Source of the DNA: Roseibacillus sp.
Lineage (GTDB): Bacteria > Verrucomicrobiota > Verrucomicrobiia > Verrucomicrobiales > Akkermansiaceae
Direction: 5' to 3'
Assembly: GCA_002729275.1 (NCBI GenBank)
Contig: PBTP01000103.1
Span: forward strand, 27,419-56,796
DNA: 29,378 nt
Shown here: piece by piece, positions 14,487 through 23,700 of the stretch
How the letters are laid out: each line of letters opens with the position of its first letter
How positions within the stretch are numbered: position 1 is the first letter of the stretch
Position numbers and translations under genes: made by a program
The notes under the pieces: generated by a model
Seen by the model: only the letters and a program-made list of their open reading frames with translations
Told to the model about the DNA's origin: nothing
The model's database searches: none

Positions 14487-16040
14487 TCACCGCCGAGTGC
14501 ACTCTACTTGATCCAGATAAAGGACCTGCGGTCCGACACCGAATTTAAATTTCAGCCGGTCATCCATTTCCGTCTTCCCATCATGCCTATAGATCCTCAC
14601 ATACTTTCGTTTGTCCTTACCGATTTGCAGCCATCCTCCATCGCTCTTATAGCTGTTATAGAGCTCTTTCTCATCCATGACGCTCTCTAAGACGATCGCC
14701 ATGCGCCCTTCATCGTCATGGCTCGCGCCAATGAAGCTGACTTCGTAAGTTGCGCCTTGAAGGAGATGGAGAAGGGTTCGCCCCGGAGCGCCCTTGTAAC
14801 CACTCTGACCACGATAACTCTGCTGATAAAGCTCACCCCTCTTACCCTCCGGAACGGTCAATTTGAGCATACTACTACCACTGAATGCCTCTTCCCCATA
14901 GAGATACTCCCTGACTAAATCCGGACTGGTTATGCGCCACGCTAAGTCAGGCTTGAAAAATTCTCCGTTAATGACCTGTGATACTTTTGGAAGCTTTCTG
15001 GGGCGCACTCCGGTAATCCGCTGCACAACCTCCTGATTCCAGCCCGTTTCGGAATTGAACAGAGCATAGGCCCTCTGATTGTTCTGGATGCCAGTATACC
15101 ACATATGCCCAATACGGTGGACAGTGAATAATTCAAGGTGGTGGTCCAACCACCTCCGCAGATCCCGCGCACTACGCTCCGGGAACAGCCAGCAGCCCCA
15201 CTCCGTAGTGATGATGGGGATATCAACCCCGATCCGCTCCTTCCACCTCACCGCTTTGGCGACCTCTTCTGTGACCGGAGTTTTCCACTTTGCATCATCT
15301 TCTCCCAAGGGTGCGGTCCACATGGCAAAATTGAGACCATCCTTATGCTTCGGACTGTAGAAATGAATTGCGACTCCAGCATTGGGATCCTCGTAGAAGC
15401 CTTTGCCCCCATCGAACCGGTAGGTAAGGAACTGTTCGGTGACAAAAGGATCGAGATACTCGGAATCATTAAATCCCGGCGGGCCAATCAGCACGGGTCT
15501 ATCCGAATCCACATCCCGAATGGCCTGCAAGGCAGCATTGTAGAACGACATCACCGTTGCTCCCTCCTCCTGCTTCTTGAAACCAATTCCAGCGGGCTCG
15601 TTGAGAATTTCAAATACGAGGTCCCGGGAAAACCTGCTCCAGGCCCGAGCGAGCTCTCCCCAGCGATCTGCAATTTCCCTCCGTCCTTCCTCTGTATTTT
15701 GGGACCACTCGGCTGCGCCCCAGAGACAGACAACGATAGCCAATCCCCTGGACATGGCATCCTCGATCTGCCGCTCGGTGCTCTCATAGGGCGCACGAAC
15801 CGGCAGGAATACACGGACCGATTCGAATCCAGCGTCGGCCACCGCCTCGAAATGTGCCGCCTGATGCTGAACTTTAGGCCATACTCCTCGATCTGGCACT
15901 GCCGTATCAACATTCACTCCTCTGGAAAGCTTCTTAAACACCGGCGCATTGGTCCGAGCTCGCAGCTCACCATCTCCTCCTGCACTGACCAGGCTAAGAG
16001 AGCACAATAGAGCCGCAAGGACCTGAAAGGAAAACTTCAT
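14487..16040 (-). CDS. Exported GH5-type glycoside hydrolase (cellulase family fold) with C-terminal carbohydrate-binding-like domain
   Basis: The ATG at 16040 gives 517 residues with a signal peptide (MKFSFQVLAALLCSLSLVSA); a TTG two codons upstream is possible but less likely. Residues about 35-340 form a (beta/alpha)8 glycosidase of clan GH-A, GH5-like. They show SRGVNVDTAVPD, FESVRVFLPV, LVFEILNEPAG with acid/base Glu148, GVAIHFYSPKH and IITTEWGCWLFP with nucleophile Glu280, then HRIGHMWYTGI. The C-terminal part, about 355-517, begins with VINGEFFKPDLAWRI and ends with LKFKFGVGPQVLYLDQVECT. This is the pattern of a jelly-roll carbohydrate-binding module of the CenC/CBM4-9 type. The enzyme probably cleaves a beta-linked glucan or mannan outside the cytoplasm. 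It is divergent from the large PVC cytochrome protein gene, with 230 bases between. Confidence 0.9.
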   Translation of the reverse strand: MKFSFQVLAALLCSLSLVSAGGDGELRARTNAPVFKKLSRGVNVDTAVPDRGVWPKVQHQAAHFEAVADAGFESVRVFLPVRAPYESTERQIEDAMSRGLAIVVCLWGAAEWSQNTEEGRREIADRWGELARAWSRFSRDLVFEILNEPAGIGFKKQEEGATVMSFYNAALQAIRDVDSDRPVLIGPPGFNDSEYLDPFVTEQFLTYRFDGGKGFYEDPNAGVAIHFYSPKHKDGLNFAMWTAPLGEDDAKWKTPVTEEVAKAVRWKERIGVDIPIITTEWGCWLFPERSARDLRRWLDHHLELFTVHRIGHMWYTGIQNNQRAYALFNSETGWNQEVVQRITGVRPRKLPKVSQVINGEFFKPDLAWRITSPDLVREYLYGEEAFSGSSMLKLTVPEGKRGELYQQSYRGQSGYKGAPGRTLLHLLQGATYEVSFIGASHDDEGRMAIVLESVMDEKELYNSYKSDGGWLQIGKDKRKYVRIYRHDGKTEMDDRLKFKFGVGPQVLYLDQVECTRR

Positions 16041-16270
16041 GTGCAACGGTAAAAAATAGGAGGTTTGAGTCGCAGGTTCCAGAACAGAATACTCGCCCTA
16101 CGACTATTTGATTCAAAGGGACCAATGAATACCATGTCGGGTCGCTAACTGAAGAAGACTGGCACCTCCTCTCGAATTGAGTGAGCAGTCCGCGTTTCCC
16201 GCCTCTTTATCAAACTCGCAGGAGAGATCGACATTAGCTCACGGACATTCGATACTTCCTGGAACCCATC
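16041..16270. other. Divergent intergenic region between GH5 and PVC cytochrome genes
   Basis: This 230-base gap holds the 5' ends of two divergent genes and must contain both promoters. No convincing -35/-10 pair, long inverted repeat, RNA gene or short conserved ORF was recognised by eye. A 74-residue minus-strand frame across it shows no recognisable protein pattern. Confidence 0.5.
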
Positions 16271-19200
16271 ATGAACCGACCGACTCTTCTCGCGCTTTGC
16301 CTCATTGCTTTTATCGGCGACCTTACCGCCGCTGCTAAACTCGGGTCGATAAAATCCTCCTCGGAGCAATCCGGTAACGAGGCCGCCCAGGCCTTTGACT
16401 CATCAACCTCCACCCGCTGGTCCGCTCAGGGAAGAGGTGCATGGATTCAGTGCGAGTTCGACACTGAAGTCGAAGTCAAGGAAGTCGGAATTGGATTTCA
16501 GGCCGCAGAAAGAAACTACGCGTTCGAACTGCACTCCTCATTGGATGGGAAAAAATGGGAAAAAACAGAGCGCCTTCAGAGCAAGTCTCGCAGGGGAGTC
16601 GTCAACTACACGATTGCCCCGCGAAAAGCACGCCTCCTCCGGGTTACGGTTTTTGGTAGTAATGAAAACGACTGGGCTAACGTTCACACGATCCATGTCC
16701 CAGGAATCACCGCTGGACCAACCTCGGGGAGGGATCCCGGCACGAAGCCTGAGTTTGTAATCACTGAATGGGCTTCTGACCCCTCGATTGCCAATACCGT
16801 AGCAATCTCTCTTGACGATGAGGGCAGGGCCTACGTCACTGCTGCAAGACGGCGCAAACAAAGCAGCTTAGATATTCGCAACCATCAGGATCTGGTAAAG
16901 AAGGACCTTAGCCTGTCTACCGTCGAGGAACGACGATCCTGGTATCGTGAATATCTTACCGGGAAGAACTGGATTCCTGATCGAAATGGCGATGGCACGA
17001 GGGACTGGCAGGACTTGACCGTTCAGAAAGACAGCGTGATTCGTGTTACCGATAAGGATGGAGACGGAAAAGGGGAAATCATCCGCACCCTTGATGAATA
17101 CCATACTGAAGTCACAGGAATCGCGGCCGGCGTACTAGCTGTCGGATCAGATGTCTTTGTCGCTGCTGAGCCCGATTTCCTACGCTACCAGGATGCTGAT
17201 GGGGATGGATTCCCTGAACTGCGAGAGGTCGTAGCCACAGGATTTCAAGTCCATATGGGCCAGGGTGGACACAACCTGAGCGGAGTAACGCTCGGACCGG
17301 ACGGACGGGTCTACTGGTCTCTCGGGGATAAGGGCCACTACGTCGAGACCGCAGAAGGCAAGGTCTACCACCAGCCCAACAGTGGTGGCATCTTTCGCTG
17401 TGAACTGGATGGATCCCGGGTAGAGCGTTACTCCTCCGGGGAACGGAATGCTCAAGAACTCGCCTTCGATCTGCACGGCAACCTTTTCAGCATGGACAAC
17501 GACGGGGATTATCCCGGCGAAAAGGAAAGAGCTCTTTATATAACGGAAGGAAGCGAGCATGGATGGCGCCTGAACTGGCAATGGTTGCGCAAACAGGACT
17601 TCACCCGGATCAGCGGAATTCCTGCCTATAATCCTTGGATGGACGAAAAGCTCTTCCTTCCCGACCGAGCGGATCATGCCGCCTACCTCACACCCACGAT
17701 TGGGAATTTTGGTCCGGGACCCTGTGGATTCACTGCCAATCCGGGAACCGCGCTCTCTCCGGATTTGAGTGACTGTTTTTTCATGACCAACCAACAGGGC
17801 CAGGTCCGCGTCTTCCGCTTTACCGAGAAAGGAGCGGCCTTCGAATTCAAGGAGCAGGCCGCGATCAAGGGCGGCCGCAGCAACACAGGCCTTGCGGTGG
17901 GACCGGATGGAGCGCTCTACTCTGCTTGCTATGGCGGAGGGAAGGGATCAATCTTCCGCTTCGACGTCACAGAGGAACACCAGCACCCCGCCAGGAAAGA
18001 GACCCGGGAAATACTTCCCCGACCTCCCGAAAAGGCGACTTCGGAAACCCTTCGGGCATGGCTCAGCCACCCAGACCAGAGGGTCAGGATGAAAGGTCAG
18101 TTCGAGCTGGCTCGCCGGGGGATGGGCTCTCTTTTAAAGGACGTTCTCAACGACCCGGAAGCCAGTCGCCTCGCCCGTCTTCACGCTATCTGGGGCCTCG
18201 GCCAGATATCCCGGCGTGCACCCGGAACCCTTGCCCTTCTCGCAAGAGCATGGAGTAGTTCGGACCCCGAAGTGATCGCCCAATGCGCGAAGGTCGCAGG
18301 CGATATCCCAGGAGATTCAGAGGAGGCCGAGGCTGTGCGTAATCACCTGCTTGAGGCACTGAGCCATCAATCTCCCCGGGTCCAATTCTTTGCCGCAATC
18401 TCTCTCGGTAACCATAAGGTCAGAGAGGCCGCACCGGCTCTGATTGAACTAGCCTCAACTCAAGGATCCCGCGACCCCTACCTTCGACACGCTGCCATGA
18501 TGGGACTTAAGGGAGCTCTCACTCCTGAGCAACTCGCCGAACTCCACAGTCATGAAAGCCGCACCGTCCGGCTCGCATCCATAGTAGCACTCCGCAACCT
18601 TCAGTCCCCAACTGTAGCCTCTTTTCTTGAGGACGAAGACGAGCTTGTCCTTCTCGAGGCGGCCCGGGCGATTCATGACGACCAATCCATCCCAGAGGCC
18701 CTTCCCCCGCTCTCCCAACTCCTCGACCGACCAGGCCTGACGAATGAGGCCCTGATGCGCCGGGTAATTAACGCGGCCTTCAGAGTGGGCTCTTATCCCG
18801 CTCTACTCAGGATCGAATCCTACCTGAAGCGCAACGAAGGCTCTTCCAAACTGAAACGAACCGCTCTGGCGTCTCTTCTCTGGTGGTCTCAGCCACCCGT
18901 TCTCGATGCCGTTGAGGGGCGCTACCGCAAACATTCAGCCCGAGACAAAAACCCAGCCAACGAAGCCCTCGCTCGACTCAAGCCGATCATCATGGCCGAC
19001 AACGAACTAAGGGAGGTATTGCTTAATGGGGTTTCCGTTCGAGGTGAAGCAAGCTGGCTCGAAGGCACAAGTGAGCACTTCAACAAACTAGCTCCAGCCC
19101 TGCAGATGAAGGCCCTCGAGGGCATGGCAAAGATTAACTCTCCAGACCTCAGGAAATTTGTAGAAGCGGCTCTTTCCTCTACCGATTCCAAGGTCCGGGA

Positions 19201-19897
19201 AAAGGCTCGCGACTATGCGGCAAAGGCCGGCGTCCCCATGCTGGACCTCCTGATGGGCATTCTCGAAAAAGAAGGAACCGCTGGAAAGGGAAAGGCCATC
19301 AAGCAGCTGGCTGAAGACAAGGATCCCCGGGCTAAAAGAAAATTCGCATCCCTCATTGAGCAGTTTAGGCAGGGTCAAGCTGCCCCAGAATGGAAACTTG
19401 AATTATGGCAGGCCGCCCGAGCCAACGGGATTGAGCTCCCTGAAACTCCGGACCTTCTTGAATACGGCGGTGATGCCCAGCGGGGCCGCGCAATTGTATC
19501 AAATCACGCTGCAGCGCAGTGCATTCGCTGTCACAAGATCGGCAAGGAAGGAGGGAAACCATCCGCCGAAATCACCATCGGCCCCGAGTTGACCGGAATC
19601 GGAAAGCTCCGCGATCGCAAGCACCTTGTAGCCTCCCTCCTTACCCCCAGCAGTGAAATCACCGACGGCTTTGGGACCGTTGTGCTGAAGACAACCGAGG
19701 GAGAGGAGGTCTCAGGCATCCTCACCAAGAAGACCGAACTGTTCTGGACCATTACTCTGGCTAACGGCAGAAAACGCAACCTTCGACCGGATGAAATCTC
19801 CAGTCATATCCTAGCTTCTACGATGCCTCCCATGGGCGCAATCCTCAAACCTGAAGAGGTCCGCGATATAGTCGAATTCCTGGCCAGTCAGAAATAA
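16271..19897 (+). CDS. PVC-type exported protein: discoidin domain + beta-propeller dehydrogenase-like + HEAT repeats + C-terminal cytochrome c
   Basis: This 1208-residue protein starts with a signal peptide (MNRPTLLALCLIAFIGDLTA). Residues about 25-145 are an F5/8 type C (discoidin) domain (AAQAFDSSTSTRWSAQGRG, SLDGKKWEKTERL, RLLRVTVFGSNEND). From about 160 to 570 comes the PVC membrane-bound dehydrogenase-like beta-propeller, with Asp-rich loops (DRNGDGTRDW, DKDGDGKGE, DADGDGFPELREV), HNLSGVTLGPDGRVYWSLGD and SNTGLAVGPDGALYSACYGG. Helical HEAT-like repeats fill about 590-1050. The end is a cytochrome c domain with CIRCH (Cys1084, Cys1087, His1088), ELTGIGKLRDRKHLVASLL and STMPPMGAI. Such proteins are thought to oxidise sugars or related compounds outside the cytoplasm and pass electrons to the heme; the discoidin domain suggests glycan binding. 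The gene stands alone. Confidence 0.93.
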   Translation: MNRPTLLALCLIAFIGDLTAAAKLGSIKSSSEQSGNEAAQAFDSSTSTRWSAQGRGAWIQCEFDTEVEVKEVGIGFQAAERNYAFELHSSLDGKKWEKTERLQSKSRRGVVNYTIAPRKARLLRVTVFGSNENDWANVHTIHVPGITAGPTSGRDPGTKPEFVITEWASDPSIANTVAISLDDEGRAYVTAARRRKQSSLDIRNHQDLVKKDLSLSTVEERRSWYREYLTGKNWIPDRNGDGTRDWQDLTVQKDSVIRVTDKDGDGKGEIIRTLDEYHTEVTGIAAGVLAVGSDVFVAAEPDFLRYQDADGDGFPELREVVATGFQVHMGQGGHNLSGVTLGPDGRVYWSLGDKGHYVETAEGKVYHQPNSGGIFRCELDGSRVERYSSGERNAQELAFDLHGNLFSMDNDGDYPGEKERALYITEGSEHGWRLNWQWLRKQDFTRISGIPAYNPWMDEKLFLPDRADHAAYLTPTIGNFGPGPCGFTANPGTALSPDLSDCFFMTNQQGQVRVFRFTEKGAAFEFKEQAAIKGGRSNTGLAVGPDGALYSACYGGGKGSIFRFDVTEEHQHPARKETREILPRPPEKATSETLRAWLSHPDQRVRMKGQFELARRGMGSLLKDVLNDPEASRLARLHAIWGLGQISRRAPGTLALLARAWSSSDPEVIAQCAKVAGDIPGDSEEAEAVRNHLLEALSHQSPRVQFFAAISLGNHKVREAAPALIELASTQGSRDPYLRHAAMMGLKGALTPEQLAELHSHESRTVRLASIVALRNLQSPTVASFLEDEDELVLLEAARAIHDDQSIPEALPPLSQLLDRPGLTNEALMRRVINAAFRVGSYPALLRIESYLKRNEGSSKLKRTALASLLWWSQPPVLDAVEGRYRKHSARDKNPANEALARLKPIIMADNELREVLLNGVSVRGEASWLEGTSEHFNKLAPALQMKALEGMAKINSPDLRKFVEAALSSTDSKVREKARDYAAKAGVPMLDLLMGILEKEGTAGKGKAIKQLAEDKDPRAKRKFASLIEQFRQGQAAPEWKLELWQAARANGIELPETPDLLEYGGDAQRGRAIVSNHAAAQCIRCHKIGKEGGKPSAEITIGPELTGIGKLRDRKHLVASLLTPSSEITDGFGTVVLKTTEGEEVSGILTKKTELFWTITLANGRKRNLRPDEISSHILASTMPPMGAILKPEEVRDIVEFLASQK

Positions 19898-19911
19898 TCC
19901 AGGCTAAGGCC

Positions 19912-21024
19912 CTAGGATTCCAAATCCCACACCGCTTGCCTTAGAACCGCTCGCGAGGACCCTGCCATCTTCTCATACCATACCGTTACCATTTTCTCAT
20001 CCTCCCGTTCAATCGTCGACGGATATCCGAGATCGTGGCCCGGGCCATCAGCTGAGATCGTAATTGGAGGCGACCAGCGCTTCCCATCATCCTCGCTGAT
20101 CCTGACTTGGTTCCCAAAGGGCCTGCGGCGGTAACCGTAGCTCATAAGAAGACGCCCATCTCTGAGGCGCAGCAGATGAGAAGGCAGTCCCCATACCCCG
20201 ATAGCGTGAGGCTCGGACCAGCTTTTCCCCCCATCAGCTGACTCACATTGCAAGGTCTCACCGGCATTAAGAGAGTTGTGGTTGCGAATCTGAACCAGCA
20301 GTCCATCCCGGGTCTCCACCGCATGAAGCTCGTGATACTCCCTGTGATTGTCTCCCTTCCGAGTTGGGATATCTGCCAACCATTTCCAACTCAGCCCATC
20401 ATCGTGAGACTCATAGATTCCGACCTTTTGCTCCCCCGTCCATAAGGCCTTCCCAGCGTAAACGAGACGTCCATCTCTTAACTGTACTGGACCGTGAGGA
20501 CTATTGACCGGCACCCGATAACGCCCCGAGAATGTAAGACCCCCGTCGACTGAACGAATCATCCAGTTGCCGAGCAGGGACTTTCGTTCTTCCGGGCCTA
20601 CTCGCTGATGAGCACGCTGCCACCGTTCCTGCTGGCCCGTCATGTATGGCTCATAGGCAAGGGAGGTAAAGTTGGTGATAAGGATACTCCCCTTCGCAGT
20701 TTCCAAAACTCCTGCATCACGATCATCAATAGGCCCATCCATCACCACTCTCGGAAAACTCCAAGTTTCACCACCATCGGAAGAGCGCATTAAATCGGTT
20801 CGTCCAAAGGGGCAAACATGAGCTTCTCTACCCCCGGAACACACGACCAGAAGCTCACCACTTTCTCTTCGGGTGAGGGTTGGCCATCCGTGATAAAGCT
20901 CCGGAACTTGACTGATCACCCTCACCTCAGCGACCTTCGCTTCTGGCGCTGCCCGCCCGGATGTCCCAGCGAAAAAAGAACCAGAAACGCAAGAGAAAGA
21001 ACCCAGGAATGAGCGACGCCTCAT
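19912..21024 (-). CDS. Sialidase-like (BNR/Asp-box, six-bladed propeller) exported protein
   Basis: The 370-residue protein has a Tat-like signal (MRRRSFLGSFSCVSGSFFAG). The propeller is marked by several Asp boxes: SSDGGETW, SVDGGLTF, SHDDGLSW, SADGGKSW and SEDDGKRW. Further sialidase-type motifs are WPTLTRRESGELLVVCSGG, GPVQLRDGRLVYAG, LLRLRDGRLLMSYGYR and GYPSTIEREDEKMVTVWYEK. Family members with this pattern are annotated exo-alpha-sialidases or general glycosidases, but the Asp-box fold also occurs in non-catalytic proteins, so substrate specificity is open. The EamA transporter gene ends 36 bases upstream on the same strand, so both could be on one transcript. The gene converges on the PVC cytochrome gene. 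Confidence 0.88.
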   Translation of the reverse strand: MRRRSFLGSFSCVSGSFFAGTSGRAAPEAKVAEVRVISQVPELYHGWPTLTRRESGELLVVCSGGREAHVCPFGRTDLMRSSDGGETWSFPRVVMDGPIDDRDAGVLETAKGSILITNFTSLAYEPYMTGQQERWQRAHQRVGPEERKSLLGNWMIRSVDGGLTFSGRYRVPVNSPHGPVQLRDGRLVYAGKALWTGEQKVGIYESHDDGLSWKWLADIPTRKGDNHREYHELHAVETRDGLLVQIRNHNSLNAGETLQCESADGGKSWSEPHAIGVWGLPSHLLRLRDGRLLMSYGYRRRPFGNQVRISEDDGKRWSPPITISADGPGHDLGYPSTIEREDEKMVTVWYEKMAGSSRAVLRQAVWDLES

Positions 21025-21060
21025 GATTCAAGGTAACCCTATAATCTGGTCCACCACCAT

Positions 21061-21942
21061 TCATTTCTGCAGACCAACCACGATCGCTCCACTTACTGCA
21101 AGCACAACCCCAAGAACCTTACGCCCCGTCATTCGTTCCTTCAGAAAAAAAACGGCGAGAAGAATAATAAAGACCGTGGAGAGCTGATTGTAAATCGCAG
21201 CACGCCCCACAGAGGTGTACTTGAACCCTGCGGTCCATAGCATGGTCCCCATGAAGGGCCCCAGAAAACTCATTGGCAGCATGACCTTCCAAAGATCGCG
21301 CCTCGCAAACCCAAGAAACACCCTGCTGGGGGAGAGGAAGCACGAAGCACCAACAGACAATACGATGGTAGCAACGAGGAAGCGATAGGCGGAGATCCAC
21401 ACCACCGAGTGCTCGCTGATTATGTCCCTTACCATGAGAATTCCAAAAGCCATGATCAGATGCGAGCTCACTGCCATTGTAATCCCCACCACGAGGTCAC
21501 GATGAGTTTTCACATCCTCCGTCTTACGCATTCCCACCGCTACGCCTGCAACGACCAAAGCCCCCCCCAGCAGCTCGCCTGCTCCAAGCATCTCGCCGAA
21601 AAGCAGATAACCCACTGCTACCATTGAGGGTGAGTACATCACTCCCGCAAGAGCCTGCAGGCTCGCGCCCAAGCGATTCAAGGCTGCCGCGTAGAGGGTG
21701 TCCGCAACCGTAATCCCCAGAATTGCACTCACCGCAAGACGAAGGTAATCCCGAGCAGGCAAAGAAGGGAAAAAGGACTCCCCTACCAGAGGAATCGCCC
21801 CTACAAAGAAAACCGAGGCCGCCCCCCCCTTAAACACCGTAAGCGCTACCGGCGGTATTTGAAAACCAGAGACCCGCATCAGGATCACGCAGCAGGACCA
21901 GACCAAGGCTGCCAACACTGCAAAAACCTCACCCTCATTCAT
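21061..21942 (-). CDS. EamA-type (drug/metabolite transporter) permease
   Basis: The 293-residue product has about ten hydrophobic segments and the two tandem halves of the EamA/DMT family. The first half starts MNEGEVFAVLAALVWSCCVI and runs to about residue 135 (GASLQALAGVMYSPSMVAVG, GGALVVAGVAVGMR). The second runs from VVGITMAVSSHLIMAFGILM to KVLGVVLAVSGAIVVGLQK. The inner-membrane permease would move a small metabolite, amino acid or sugar-like compound; substrate cannot be predicted. There is a short charged loop with TEDVKTHRD between the halves. It is followed by the sialidase-like gene and divergent from the alpha/beta-hydrolase gene. Confidence 0.93.
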   Translation of the reverse strand: MNEGEVFAVLAALVWSCCVILMRVSGFQIPPVALTVFKGGAASVFFVGAIPLVGESFFPSLPARDYLRLAVSAILGITVADTLYAAALNRLGASLQALAGVMYSPSMVAVGYLLFGEMLGAGELLGGALVVAGVAVGMRKTEDVKTHRDLVVGITMAVSSHLIMAFGILMVRDIISEHSVVWISAYRFLVATIVLSVGASCFLSPSRVFLGFARRDLWKVMLPMSFLGPFMGTMLWTAGFKYTSVGRAAIYNQLSTVFIILLAVFFLKERMTGRKVLGVVLAVSGAIVVGLQK

Positions 21943-22078
21943 CTCTTGGCGTCTGGACGGGGCAAACTGGCTTTTCCGGGCGCCGCTGGCAAGCTCCGTG
22001 CCAACTAAGAACTTAAAAGGACATTGGCAGGGAGACTACTGGTTGCGCTCGCATGAGACACCCCTCACAGTTTTGACC

Positions 22079-22867
22079 GTGAAGAAACCGCTAGTATACC
22101 TCACCATTCTTCTTCTTAGTCTCGGGTCATCTCAGGGAAAGAGCCTTCCACTAACAGGAAACACCTTTGAGGTCGCGGGTCACCCTGCTTTCCTCATCAT
22201 GCCAGACAAGCCCCCTGCTCCGGGCCAACTGCGCCCCTGGGTCTGGTATGCCCCCACACTCCCCGGACTTCCCGGGGAAGAGGAAAAATGGATGCTCACA
22301 CGGCTTGTTAAAAGGGGAATCGCTGTCGCAGGAATCGATGTTGGCGAGTCTTATGGAAGCCCCGCAGGACGACGCCTCTACAACGCTCTCTACCAAAGGC
22401 TAACCAAGAAACATGGCCTGTCCGCCCAAGCCTGCCTTCTGGGGCGCAGCCGAGGAGGACTGATGCTCTACAACTGGGCTGCAGAGAACCCAGAAAAAGT
22501 AGCCTGCATTGCCGGAATTTATCCTGTCTGTAACCTTGTAAGCTGGCCCGGGCTAGCGAAGTCCTGCAAGGCCTATAACCTGACCGAAATAGAACTCGCG
22601 AAAGCACTCAAGGAACACAATCCAATCGATCGCCTTGCCCCTCTGGCCAAAGCCAGGGTTCCAATTTTTCATATCCATGGAGACATGGACAAAGTCGTCC
22701 CTCTCGAGGCAAATTCTGGCACTGTATCAAACCGTTATCTGAAACTCGGTGGAAGCATGACCCTGAAGATCATAAAAAACCAGGGACACAACATGTGGAC
22801 CGGGTGGTTCCGGGATGAGGACCTCGTAAACTTTATTCTGCGGCATGCCGCCGGCCCAAAAAAGTGA
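22079..22867 (+). CDS. Exported alpha/beta-hydrolase (esterase/peptidase-like)
   Basis: The GTG at 22079 gives 262 residues with a signal peptide (MKKPLVYLTILLLSLGSSQG); an upstream GTG at 21998 adds 27 residues that would bury this signal. The core shows GRSRGG with nucleophile Ser124 (preceded by CLLGRSRGGLMLYNWAAENP), an acid in HIHGDMDKVVPLEAN, and a catalytic His in KNQGHNMWTGW. This order (Ser-Asp-His) is that of the alpha/beta-hydrolase triad, and the second segment matches the prolyl-oligopeptidase/dienelactone-hydrolase-like branch. It probably acts in the periplasm on an ester or peptide. The stop overlaps by four bases a GTG (22864) in the frame of the following LRR gene, pointing to translational coupling. 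Confidence 0.87.
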   Translation: MKKPLVYLTILLLSLGSSQGKSLPLTGNTFEVAGHPAFLIMPDKPPAPGQLRPWVWYAPTLPGLPGEEEKWMLTRLVKRGIAVAGIDVGESYGSPAGRRLYNALYQRLTKKHGLSAQACLLGRSRGGLMLYNWAAENPEKVACIAGIYPVCNLVSWPGLAKSCKAYNLTEIELAKALKEHNPIDRLAPLAKARVPIFHIHGDMDKVVPLEANSGTVSNRYLKLGGSMTLKIIKNQGHNMWTGWFRDEDLVNFILRHAAGPKK

Positions 22868-22890
22868 ATAGGACGCACTCTTTCTCCACG

Positions 22891-23568
22891 ATGATGAAGT
22901 CCGTGTGCATCTTGACCGCAGTAATTATAATCGCTTTGGGCTGCACCAGTGCAGAGATACCCAACGAGCAGGAGGAACGCCTCATTGAAGATCTGGGAGC
23001 AACGGTAGTGACCAACGCCCTCACGGGTAAAGTATCCGAAATCAGGATTAACGGATCCAGAACACTTCGGGACCCGGATCTCGCCATCCTGAACAGTTAT
23101 AAGTTACTGACAGATCTGTCCCTTGAGGGAACTTCAATTAATGGCTCCGGATTCGCCGCTCTCACTAAGCTGAGCAAGATTGAATGGCTCAACCTCTGGG
23201 ATACAAAAATTACAGACTTGGGCCTCACAGAGATCGCCCGCTTAAAATCACTGACCCACCTTCCGATCGGACGCACTGCGGTGACTGATGCTGGACTCAA
23301 GCACCTTAGCGGCATGCCGAATCTCCTCTACCTTGGACTACGGGACACCTCTATATCGAACCGGGGTATCGCAGCCCTCTCCTCACTTCCCAAACTGACT
23401 GAGCTCAACGTGCGAAATACCAAGATAACCGACGCATGCGTCAAACACCTTACCCAAATGAAGTCCTTGCGGAAGATCTGGCTTGGCCAAACCAAGATTA
23501 CAGCCGAAGGGATTAAGCAACTCCGCAAAGCGCTACCAGATTGCGCGATCAATCTCGAAGGAAGTTGA
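22891..23568 (+). CDS. Leucine-rich-repeat protein, probable lipoprotein
   Basis: Residues about 60-215 carry about six leucine-rich repeats of 24 residues (LTDLSLEGTSINGSGFAALT, IEWLNLWDTKITDLGLTEIA, LTHLPIGRTAVTDAGLKHLS, LLYLGLRDTSISNRGIAALS, LTELNVRNTKITDACVKHLT, LRKIWLGQTKITAEGIKQLR). The consensus xLxxTxITDxGLxxL is the form common in Planctomycetota and Verrucomicrobiota. ATG at 22891 (or 22894) begins a hydrophobic signal ending near Cys18 (ILTAVIIIALGC), an acceptable lipobox with an unusual -3 Ala. GTG at 22864 would add 9 residues and would overlap the hydrolase stop by four bases; the choice is open. LRR domains bind proteins; no enzyme motif is present. The gene is coupled with the upstream hydrolase and converges on the kinase-like gene. 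Confidence 0.86.
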   Translation: MMKSVCILTAVIIIALGCTSAEIPNEQEERLIEDLGATVVTNALTGKVSEIRINGSRTLRDPDLAILNSYKLLTDLSLEGTSINGSGFAALTKLSKIEWLNLWDTKITDLGLTEIARLKSLTHLPIGRTAVTDAGLKHLSGMPNLLYLGLRDTSISNRGIAALSSLPKLTELNVRNTKITDACVKHLTQMKSLRKIWLGQTKITAEGIKQLRKALPDCAINLEGS

Positions 23569-23700
23569 GAGGGTTCGCACACCATTGATAAATTGGCGGA
23601 AATCACCACCGCAGACAATGCATCGCAGAGAGCCTGCAAACTGAGCTGACGCTCACGTCCTCACCCAAGTGATAAGCCTCTGCTCCCTTAAGATTTCAGT

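Noticed and set aside
15138..16010. 290-codon plus-strand open frame
   Set aside because: It is wholly antisense to the GH5 gene, whose catalytic motifs fix the minus strand as coding; the plus frame shows no domain pattern.
23642..23655. Small hairpin TGAGC-TGAC-GCTCA between the convergent LRR and kinase-like genes
   Set aside because: The stem is only 5 bp and no T-tract follows on either strand, so it is not enough to call a terminator.
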